DNA from: Diplocloster hominis
GTDB lineage: Bacteria > Bacillota > Clostridia > Lachnospirales > Lachnospiraceae
DNA length: 64,000 nt
Reading direction: 5' to 3'
NCBI RefSeq assembly: GCF_032380655.1
Contig: NZ_JAWDIY010000011.1
Coordinates: 1 to 64,000, forward strand
The position numbers and the translations under genes are program-made. Under the pieces are notes generated by a model that made no database searches, was not told the origin of the DNA, and worked only from the letters and a program-made list of their open reading frames with translations. Within the stretch, counting starts at the first letter, position 1, and every line of letters starts with the position of its first letter. Positions 1-7,038 of this stretch are shown in pieces.

Positions 1-120
<120 letters not shown>

Positions 121-123
121 TGA

Positions 124-209
124 TATGAGCACTTAGCGATTGTTTTTTAATCGCTTACGTGCGATTCGTGCAAAGTACTTAGCGAGGTTCTTTCGAGCTT
201 AGTACTTTG
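124..209 (-). repeat. Dispersed structured element, copy A (16S leader)
   Basis: On the minus strand the element has four parts. They are a hairpin with arms CAAAGTACT/AGTACTTTG around a CTCGAAAGAACCTCG loop (171-209), a linker CACGAATCGCACGT (157-170), a second hairpin AGCGATT/AATCGCT (135-155), and AAGTGCTCAT. Two more copies lie at 3531-3587 and 57177-57263 with the same linker and related loops but different, still complementary, arms. Here the element abuts the 16S 5' end. Confidence 0.7.
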
Positions 210-446
210 TATAAGTGTTTGATTCCGTCAAGATAACTACTAGCTATCTTTCCGTCATACTGTTTTAAGGTTGCTTCCCATCTTCCGCTCTCGTCTACAA
301 AATCGCTTTTGCATCCGGTCGCTTCTATAATAGGAAAGCGTTCGTTTCTGAAATTCTTTTTTAGAATTTTCAGGGTTGTTTCACTGTTTAGTTATCAATG
401 TTCGTTGTCGAATTTTCGTTGCTTTCTTGTGGCCTGCAACTTTTAT
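210..446 (-). other. rRNA leader region
   Basis: Transcribed leader between the rrn promoters and copy A of the dispersed element. On the minus strand, 371-398 holds a TGATAACTAAACAGTGAAAC stretch like the antitermination/leader sequences seen ahead of clostridial rRNA genes. No coding sequence is supported. Short reading frames here lack ribosome binding sites. Confidence 0.6.
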
Positions 447-475
447 AGGATATCACATCCTCAAGTTACTGTCAA
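447..475 (-). promoter_or_regulatory. rrn promoter P2 (proximal)
   Basis: Minus strand: -35 TTGACA (470-475), 17-nt spacer, -10 TATCCT (447-452; TATAAA overlaps just downstream). It lies about 330 nt upstream of the 16S gene and drives the rRNA operon leftward. Confidence 0.75.
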
Positions 476-530
476 CAATTTTTTCAACTTTTTTTCGATT
501 CAATTCCTGCCGAATCAACCGGCGAATGTT

Positions 531-559
531 ATAATACCATTTCCTAAACCATAAGTCAA
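531..559 (-). promoter_or_regulatory. rrn promoter P1 (distal)
   Basis: Minus strand: -35 TTGACT (554-559), 17-nt spacer, -10 TATTAT (531-536). With P2 about 84 nt downstream it makes the tandem promoter pair typical of rRNA operons. Confidence 0.75.
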
Positions 560-596
560 CACGAAATTACAAAATAATGTTATTTTTTACCAATTT

Positions 597-770
597 TCTA
601 TTCCCAGCCAATTGAGAAGGGGCTGGCACCTTTCGGTCGTAAAGCAACTCCGCAAGCAATGGCGTGAAGAAAGGGGCCTGTCCCCGGATGCTGACTTTAA
701 TACCACATCCAGGGAAACAAGGCTTTATTTCTTCAAACAGACCTGCATCCCGGGGCAGGCCCCTGGAAAA
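597..770. repeat. Palindromic intergenic element, GGGGCCTGTCCCC family, copy 1
   Basis: 612-686 resembles 28009-28080: GGCAYCTTTCGGT then GTAA near the start, GAAGAAAGGGGCCTGTCCCC or its close variant at the end. Here it extends into an inverted repeat, AGGGGCCTGTCCCCGGATGC (671-690) against 747-766. It lies between the 3' end of the diguanylate cyclase gene and the rrn promoters. It may end transcription of the former, but no clear T-run is seen. Confidence 0.55.
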
Positions 771-846
771 TTATCCGAAAATCATAGGCTCCAGCCCCCA
801 GTGCATTCCCGGTTGCTCCAAAGGGAATGGCAGTTCCAAACACATT

Positions 847-2529
847 TTATTGTAACTTCCGGCTATATATTTTATAATTCGCCCGGCCCGCTCTTTTTGC
901 TTCATACAGAGCGGTATCCGCATTCTGGTATAGCTCCTTGAAAGTCACGCCGTCACGCGGATAAAAAACCACCCCCAGACTGCAGGATACCCTTCCTTTT
1001 TGCGGATAGATCCGCGCGAGTGTCTGACAGAGCAATTCGATTCTGGATTTCACATCACTTTCTGATGTGATACCACACAGGAAAACCATGAACTCATCCC
1101 CACCTATTCTTCCGCACAAATCTTCTTTCCGCAGAGAATTTTTCAGCAAAAGGGCAGTATCTTTGATCACCTGATCTCCAAACTGGTGTCCAAAATTATC
1201 ATTTTGTTCTTTAAACCGGTCTATATCAATCATAATCAGAGCATGGCGGACTACATAATCCTGGATTCCGATAATATCAGATGCTTTCTGTATAAAGGTC
1301 TCTCTGTTCAGAATCCCTGTCATGGCATCATTCTCCAGACGGCTTCGCATCTTCCGTTCCTTTCGTTTCTCCCGATCTATATTCAGGGTCAGCAAAAACA
1401 TCTTCACATCATTCGTGTCCGGGTCTGTAATCATACGGACAGCCGCCCTCACCCAGCAAAACTTTCCGCTTTCGGAATACTGTCTGCGGTACTCAATGGA
1501 CGTCTCCCGCTGCCCGTCAAAATAACGTCCGAGTAAGCGGTCCCGGTCAAAAAACCGGTAAAACTTTTCCCGATCCTTCTCGCAAACAAAATGCTCTCCT
1601 ATATAAAGCATTTTTTCGGTGTATTTTTTTATCCGTTCCAGTTCGGCCGACGTCTTATCTTGCGTTCCGGATACGATCGAGTCTCTGGTCAGATTGTATT
1701 CATAATAGCCGATCGTCTTCCCTTCCTGGGATTTGAAATACTGGCTCCACTTCTGATAGGTCAACTCCAATTCCCGCTGCTCCGTTATATCATCGCAGGA
1801 AATGATTCCCCGGACCGGCCTGTTTTCATTATCATAGATAACGGAAAATTTCGCTGTGAACCAACCGAATGTCCCATCCTTTTTTTCTTTTTTCACAGAA
1901 GCGCTCCCCTGGGCGTCTCCGCGCATCATGGCCTGATAAAAATTTCTATAATCTTCTTTACTCTCTTCGCTGATCACGCCGGAATCTATCACGCTGTTCG
2001 GCACATTCTCTACCACAGCAGGCATCCCGAACACGTCAGCCATCGGCTTGGGCTGAATAAGACGTCTTGCGGGAATATCGAAAATATACATCATTTTATC
2101 TGTAAGCCGAAAAGCCAGTTGGCTCTCTTCCATACTCATTCTCAGCTCTTCTTCCATCTGTTTGCGCTGTGCGATGTCAACCTGTACACACACCATGCTT
2201 TCGGGCCTGACCGGATCATAGGCACAGCAGACCAAAAGCCATAGCAGCTTCCCCGTGCGGTGAACCCCTCTGTACTCCAGTTGAAAATACCTGTTTCCTT
2301 CCTTTATTTGGTTCAATACCTCTTTATGGATATCAGGATAATCTTTTTCCGGCAGTATATACCTGGCATTCCTGAATCCTGCCTCCTTAGCATTTTCGAC
2401 GGTATAGCCATATATTTCATAATAAAAACGATTCGCATAGAGAATCGTCAGTGACTCATCCAAGGCGACACGGCAGATTCCGCAGGGCGCAACGTCTAAT
2501 ATATATTGGTATTCTTCTAAAGACAGCAT
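847..2529 (-). CDS. PAS-PAS-PAS-GGDEF diguanylate cyclase
   Basis: 560-residue predicted cytoplasmic sensor that makes cyclic di-GMP from two GTP. Three PAS-like segments lie at about residues 5-115, 135-260 and 275-390, each ending in the D-I/D-x-R/T-E-Q linker style. A C-terminal GGDEF domain (about 400-555) carries an intact GRIGGDEF active-site loop. An RKED five residues before GGDEF fits the RxxD inhibitory site, so product inhibition is likely. No transmembrane segment is seen. The start is set at the ATG ending at 2529 because AGGGGG sits 7 nt ahead; an in-frame ATG at 2580 has no such site. No EAL domain is present. The signal is unknown. Confidence 0.93.
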   Translation of the reverse strand: MLSLEEYQYILDVAPCGICRVALDESLTILYANRFYYEIYGYTVENAKEAGFRNARYILPEKDYPDIHKEVLNQIKEGNRYFQLEYRGVHRTGKLLWLLVCCAYDPVRPESMVCVQVDIAQRKQMEEELRMSMEESQLAFRLTDKMMYIFDIPARRLIQPKPMADVFGMPAVVENVPNSVIDSGVISEESKEDYRNFYQAMMRGDAQGSASVKKEKKDGTFGWFTAKFSVIYDNENRPVRGIISCDDITEQRELELTYQKWSQYFKSQEGKTIGYYEYNLTRDSIVSGTQDKTSAELERIKKYTEKMLYIGEHFVCEKDREKFYRFFDRDRLLGRYFDGQRETSIEYRRQYSESGKFCWVRAAVRMITDPDTNDVKMFLLTLNIDREKRKERKMRSRLENDAMTGILNRETFIQKASDIIGIQDYVVRHALIMIDIDRFKEQNDNFGHQFGDQVIKDTALLLKNSLRKEDLCGRIGGDEFMVFLCGITSESDVKSRIELLCQTLARIYPQKGRVSCSLGVVFYPRDGVTFKELYQNADTALYEAKRAGRANYKIYSRKLQ

Positions 2530-2605
2530 ACCTGTTCCCCCTAAAATAATAACTGGATCCTGCGCGAATGATCCTACCATTTATATATGGGAACTGACAT
2601 AAAAG

Positions 2606-2633
2606 TTGACACTTTCTCTTAAAATGATACAAT
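2606..2633 (+). promoter_or_regulatory. Promoter of the PHP gene
   Basis: TTGACA (2606-2611), 16-nt spacer, TACAAT (2628-2633), about 70 nt ahead of the start codon at 2703. Confidence 0.7.
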
Positions 2634-2702
2634 AGGACTGATCAAAATGAGTTTGTATCAGTTATCTTATAAAGCCATCACATCACAGAAGGAGTGTTAA
2701 CA

Positions 2703-3524
2703 ATGATCGGAGATTTACACTGTCACAGCCGCCATTCCGATGGTTCCTGCACGGTCCGGGAATTGATCTCATATGCCAGCCGGATTCATCTGGATTATCT
2801 GGCAGTCACAGACCATGATACCTATCAGGGAGTGGCCGAAGCGCTGGACCTGGGCGGGAAATATCACGTTGGCATAATTCCCGGGCTGGAATGTACGACC
2901 AGGGATCCTGGCACAGGCCGTCCCGTTCATGTCCTGTGCTACCGCCCCAAACGCTTTGAGGTTCTGGATCAAGTAACCGAACTCACTTCCGGCCGCCGCA
3001 CACAGTCCAAACTTCAGATGCTGGAAAAATTAAAGGCTTATTATCCCATATGCACGGAGGATGTAGCCGCCTATGCCGCAGACAGCTCCGCTATCTTTGA
3101 GCCTCACATTATGCAGGGGATCGCGAATCTGGGGTATACCAATGCGATCTACGGACCGCTTATGGATGAACTGATCGGGAAAAAGGGAAAATGTTATGTT
3201 CCCATCGAATATCCGGATATCTATGATGTAATCGATATTATGCATGACGCCGGCGGACTGGTCGTTATCGCCCATCCCGGCCAGTTCCGCAGTATTCCTT
3301 TAGTCCGTCAGCTGGCTGCCAGCCGCAGGATCGAAGGCATCGAATGCTACCACTACAGAAATACCGAGGAGGATACCAGGGAATTGCTTAAGATCGCCAG
3401 GGCGAATGATCTGATCATCACGGGAGGTACCGATTTTCACGGTATGAATTCCCGTCAGCCTTATCCTCTGGGTACCTATACCACAGACGATGAAAATCTA
3501 CGCCGGATTCTCGCTTTTTCATGA
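2703..3524 (+). CDS. PHP-domain phosphoesterase
   Basis: 273-residue PHP (polymerase and histidinol phosphatase) superfamily metal-dependent phosphoesterase. It is of the stand-alone type related to RNase AM/TrpH-like nucleoside 3',5'-bisphosphate phosphatases. The metal-site motifs are visible: DLHCHSRHSDG at the N-terminus, AVTDHDT, GLECT, AHPGQ and GGTDFHG near the C-terminus. The substrate is not fixed by the sequence. The ATG at 2703 has AGAAGGAG 8 nt upstream; the GTG at 2694 overlaps that site and is rejected. It is monocistronic, transcribed toward fetB and separated from it by copy B of the dispersed element. Confidence 0.9.
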   Translation: MIGDLHCHSRHSDGSCTVRELISYASRIHLDYLAVTDHDTYQGVAEALDLGGKYHVGIIPGLECTTRDPGTGRPVHVLCYRPKRFEVLDQVTELTSGRRTQSKLQMLEKLKAYYPICTEDVAAYAADSSAIFEPHIMQGIANLGYTNAIYGPLMDELIGKKGKCYVPIEYPDIYDVIDIMHDAGGLVVIAHPGQFRSIPLVRQLAASRRIEGIECYHYRNTEEDTRELLKIARANDLIITGGTDFHGMNSRQPYPLGTYTTDDENLRRILAFS

Positions 3525-3528
3525 CCAG

Positions 3529-3587
3529 CTTACGTGCGATGCATGAAAAATTGTCAGCGAGGTTTTTTTCGAGCGCTATTATTTTTC
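3529..3587 (-). repeat. Dispersed structured element, copy B
   Basis: On the minus strand, just after the fetB stop codon. A hairpin with arms GAAAAAT/ATTTTTC and inner AGCG/CGCT surrounds a CTCGAAAAAAACCTCGCT-like loop (3545-3587). It is followed by the linker ATGCATCGCACGT. The second hairpin seen in the other two copies is absent. It sits between convergent genes. Confidence 0.65.
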
Positions 3588-4356
3588 AGATAATCTGGGT
3601 ATGTTTATCATACAAAGTTTTATAGCCCAAAAACAAGGACCCAAAGCAGGCGCAGGCCACAACCGTACAAATCGCAATCATGATCGCAATCTGATAGAGG
3701 ATCGCGGTTGTGGGCAGTGTCCCGGCTAATATCTGCCCTGTCATCATACCGGGAAGAGATACAATTCCCATGCCCACCATGGAATTAAGGGTTGGCAGCA
3801 TAGCCGTCTCCAATGCCTGTTTCACAAACGGGAGCAGGATTGTAGATGGCGAAGCGCCAAAACATAACAAGGCATGAATCTTTGCCCGCTGTCCATCTAA
3901 CGATTCGCTGAAGGTTTTGACCCCCAGAGAAACACCGGTCATAGTATTTCCCATGATCATGCCGGAAACAGGAATCACGTATTGGGGATTAAAGACACTT
4001 TCGCCCACGACTACACATACAAAATAGAGGATAACAAAGATTCCGGAAATGGCTATGGAGGCTGCTATGACCGCTTTGAACCGCTTGTTCAGGTTTTTGT
4101 TTTTAGACAGCACCCTGTGAATGGAAAATGAAATCATCGCAAGGAGATAGAGCAAGGTAAACGCGGGATGTGGGTTTTTAAATATATACGTAAGAATCAG
4201 GCCGGCCAGCACAAGCTGTACGGTCATTTTTATGCTTGCCGCAATCAATAGTTTTGTCTGATCGATTTTGCATTTACGCATGATAAATACAACAAGAATC
4301 AAAAGAAGATAGATGAGCAAAAACTGCCAGATCTGGAATTGAACCACACTATTCAT
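3586..4356 (-). CDS. fetB: FetB-type ABC permease (metal export)
   Basis: 256-residue integral membrane protein of the FetB/YbbM (UPF0014) family, partner of the FetA ATPase in iron export and peroxide resistance. It has about six to seven hydrophobic segments. The family motif region GNTMTGVSLG (about residues 130-140) is present, as is the C-terminal LPGMMTGQILAGTLP segment. Its start overlaps the fetA stop by 4 nt, which indicates translational coupling. The metal specificity is inferred from the family. Confidence 0.9.
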   Translation of the reverse strand: MNSVVQFQIWQFLLIYLLLILVVFIMRKCKIDQTKLLIAASIKMTVQLVLAGLILTYIFKNPHPAFTLLYLLAMISFSIHRVLSKNKNLNKRFKAVIAASIAISGIFVILYFVCVVVGESVFNPQYVIPVSGMIMGNTMTGVSLGVKTFSESLDGQRAKIHALLCFGASPSTILLPFVKQALETAMLPTLNSMVGMGIVSLPGMMTGQILAGTLPTTAILYQIAIMIAICTVVACACFGSLFLGYKTLYDKHTQII

Positions 4357-4982
4357 CCTTTATTTTCCCCCAATCGAATGGTGTAATCCGAGAATTTTTC
4401 TATTAACTCATCATTGTGGCAGACACATACCGATGTGATATGCTCCTGTCTGCAAAATGCTTTGATATTATGAAGCAGCCTGACGGATGTCTCCTCATCC
4501 AATGCGGCGGTGGGCTCGTCCAGTAAGAGCACCGGGGGAACGCACGAAAGAAAAATCGCTAAAAATACGCGCTGCTTTTCTCCGCCGGAAAGAGTTCTGC
4601 AGTTGGTGGTCAGGTCAAAATCCGCGCAGCAGATATGCAGGAAATTCTGTATCTCATCCCTTCCAGGCATCTCCATTCCCCTGGCGTCCCAGTAGTAACG
4701 AAAGTTATCCATAATGGTTCCATCAAAAAGAAACACCTCCTGCGGCACCAGCTGAACACTCTTCCTGTAAGACAGTACCGGCAATTCCTGAACATCCCTT
4801 CCCTGATAACAAAGCCGGCCGGCAGACGGAATAATCGTTCTGTTCAGTATTTTAAGATAAGTGCTCTTTCCACAGCCGCTTTTTCCGGAAATAAATGAAA
4901 AAGAATCTTTCTTAATTTCTATTTCAGGATAGGTAATCAAATCCATAAACTGCATACCGGCGGATGACCAAATAAATGACAT
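4353..4982 (-). CDS. fetA: FetA-type ABC ATPase
   Basis: 209-residue ABC ATPase that would power FetB. Walker A GKSGCGKST is at residues 33-41, the signature LSGGEKQR and Walker B LLLDEPTAALD lie mid-protein, and the H-loop region ends in VCVCHND. It is shorter than most importer ATPases, as FetA proteins are. An AGGGGGG ribosome site lies about 7 nt upstream. It is the first gene of the fetA-fetB pair and overlaps fetB by 4 nt. A role in iron or other divalent metal homeostasis is known for the family and inferred here. Confidence 0.9.
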   Translation of the reverse strand: MSFIWSSAGMQFMDLITYPEIEIKKDSFSFISGKSGCGKSTYLKILNRTIIPSAGRLCYQGRDVQELPVLSYRKSVQLVPQEVFLFDGTIMDNFRYYWDARGMEMPGRDEIQNFLHICCADFDLTTNCRTLSGGEKQRVFLAIFLSCVPPVLLLDEPTAALDEETSVRLLHNIKAFCRQEHITSVCVCHNDELIEKFSDYTIRLGENKG

Positions 4983-5031
4983 TTTGCGCCCCCCTTTTTA
5001 TCGTCCTATGTTTCAGATATTCCATCGGATA

Positions 5032-6393
5032 CTATCCAATGATTCCGATTGCGTCCCTGACCGTCTTTACTCCCTTCAGGGAGATCCCTCCGATCTTAGG
5101 AAGGGAATCTAACGATACTTTGGGCAGCACCACGGTTTCAAACCCCAGTTTTCTGGCTTCCAGCACACGCTGTTCCGCCATATTCACAGCACGCACCTCG
5201 CCGCTTAATCCCACTTCCCCGAATACGATCGTCTTATCATCAACCGGCCGGTTCTTGAAGCTGGAAACGATAGCCATGACGATCCCCAGATCCACCGCCG
5301 GTTCGTTCATTTTGATGCCTCCGGCCAGATTCACATAGGCATCACAGGCGGACAGCTGGAGACCCACTCTCTTTTCCAACACTGCCATCAGAAGATTTAC
5401 ACGGTTAAAATCTGTTCCGGCGGCTGTCCTCCTGGGTATTCCGAAATTACTGTGGCAAACCAGCGCCTGGATCTCGATCAGGATCGGACGTGTGCCCTCC
5501 ATGGAGCAGGCCACCACAGAGCCGGAAGCCCCTTCCGGTTTTCCATTTAACATAAACTCAGAGGGATTGGCCACTTCCGCCAGCCCTTTTTCCCTCATCT
5601 CAAACACACCGATCTCGTTGGTGGAGCCAAACCGGTTCTTCACTCCGCGCAGAATCCGGTAAGCCGCGTGCCGGTCCCCCTCAAAATAGAGCACCGTATC
5701 CACCATGTGCTCCAGCACTCTTGGTCCGGCCACCACTCCCTCTTTCGTGACATGTCCAACCAGGAATATAGAGATATTCATTCCTTTGGCGATCTGCATA
5801 AAGGTGGAGGTGGATTCCCTCACCTGGGATACACTCCCGGGAGAGGATGAGACATCCTCCCGGTACATGGTCTGGATCGAGTCGATGATCACGATCTCCG
5901 GTTTCATCCGGTTGATGGCTTCCTCGATGATTTCCAGGTTTGTCTCACACAGGAGCATCAAATCGTTGGTAAAGCTGCCGATGCGCTCCGCCCGGATCTT
6001 AATCTGGCGCAGGGATTCTTCGCCTGATATGTACAACACCTTGCGGTTCTGTGTGGATAGATTCTGACAGACCTGAAGCAGCAGTGTGGACTTCCCGATC
6101 CCGGGATCACCGCCCACCAGAATCAAAGAGCCGGCCACGATGCCCCCGCCCAATACCCTGTCCAATTCATGGATTCCTGTATGAATCCGGTCCTCCGTAT
6201 TTGTTTCAATTGCTGATAATCTCACAGGTTCATTCGCGATACGCTTTTGCATCTTCCCGGCACTTTTTGACGGAACCACGGGTTCTTCCACAAAGGTGTT
6301 CCATTCCCGGCAGGCCGGACACTGTCCCATCCACTTGGATGATTCATAGCCGCAGCTCTGACAGAAATATGCGGTTGTTTTTGCTTTTGCCAT
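5032..6393 (-). CDS. radA: DNA repair protein RadA
   Basis: 453-residue RecA-related branch-migration ATPase acting in homologous recombination. It has an N-terminal four-Cys zinc finger (C11, C14, C25, C28), Walker A GGDPGIGKST (about 95-104), the RadA-specific KNRFG motif in LRGVKNRFGS, and a C-terminal Lon-protease-like domain. Full length for the family. The start is at MAKAKTT, with GGAGGAAAGA directly upstream; a longer reading to 6438 is not needed. It stands alone between fetA and a small conserved gene. In many Firmicutes radA lies near clpC, as here. Confidence 0.97.
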   Translation of the reverse strand: MAKAKTTAYFCQSCGYESSKWMGQCPACREWNTFVEEPVVPSKSAGKMQKRIANEPVRLSAIETNTEDRIHTGIHELDRVLGGGIVAGSLILVGGDPGIGKSTLLLQVCQNLSTQNRKVLYISGEESLRQIKIRAERIGSFTNDLMLLCETNLEIIEEAINRMKPEIVIIDSIQTMYREDVSSSPGSVSQVRESTSTFMQIAKGMNISIFLVGHVTKEGVVAGPRVLEHMVDTVLYFEGDRHAAYRILRGVKNRFGSTNEIGVFEMREKGLAEVANPSEFMLNGKPEGASGSVVACSMEGTRPILIEIQALVCHSNFGIPRRTAAGTDFNRVNLLMAVLEKRVGLQLSACDAYVNLAGGIKMNEPAVDLGIVMAIVSSFKNRPVDDKTIVFGEVGLSGEVRAVNMAEQRVLEARKLGFETVVLPKVSLDSLPKIGGISLKGVKTVRDAIGIIG

Positions 6394-6525
6394 TCTTTCC
6401 TCCAGCGCCGCATATCCGCGGCTTTCCTGATACGACAAGGGCCGCTTCAGTAAAGAAACCTGTTTGCAGGCAGGAATCCTCTACTGTAGCAGCCCCCGAT
6501 ATTTTGATTTTTATAGCGAATACAA

Positions 6526-6942
6526 TTACGACATCTTAATTACTTTCACGCTAATCTGATCTTCATCACCCAGTTCCACGCTCAGAGTTAACTTGCCGCT
6601 TAAGTTTGTCTTCATCGTTCCGGCATTGGTATCATTGATCAGGATCTCATATTCTGTCTCTTCTTCCAATTCCAGTGTAATCTGCGGATCTTCCCAGCCT
6701 TCCACCGTGAATTCAACGCCTTCTTCCGTCTCCTTCAGGTTATATACGGCTGTACCGGGCACGGACTCATAAACAAACATACCGTTCTTTTCCAGTTTGG
6801 TGATTTCTTTGAAGGTTTTTACTTTGTACAGATCCCCCTGAAATTCGAAATCCTCCAGCTTCGTCTTGGCAGCCAACTCATAGTCTCCAAAACTGATGGT
6901 GCCGTCCGCCTCGGTGCGTATTAACTCTTTTACTACTGACAT
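6526..6942 (-). CDS. Conserved hypothetical protein, 138 aa
   Basis: I do not recognise a characterised family. The protein is 138 residues, acidic and soluble, with no signal peptide or membrane segment. It opens MSVVKELIRTEADGTISFGD and is dominated by alternating hydrophobic/charged residues that predict beta strands. It ends in a strand-rich half (SGKLTLSVELG). The look is of a small all-beta or beta-sandwich protein. It lies between clpC and radA on the same strand, with its own 90-nt upstream gap. I believe similar proteins are common in Lachnospiraceae, but no function can be given. Confidence 0.85.
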   Translation of the reverse strand: MSVVKELIRTEADGTISFGDYELAAKTKLEDFEFQGDLYKVKTFKEITKLEKNGMFVYESVPGTAVYNLKETEEGVEFTVEGWEDPQITLELEEETEYEILINDTNAGTMKTNLSGKLTLSVELGDEDQISVKVIKMS

Positions 6943-7038
6943 TTGTCAAGCCCTCCTACTTATTCATGACCCTGTATCGACACTGCCGTTCCTTTCGGCA
7001 GCTTACGGGAATATTATATAATAAATCGCTTCCCATTG

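Noticed and set aside
612..686. Cyclic di-GMP riboswitch near the diguanylate cyclase
   Set aside because: The tetraloop/receptor core of GEMM-I or the GEMM-II pseudoknot was not found. The sequence is a repeat shared with 28009-28080.
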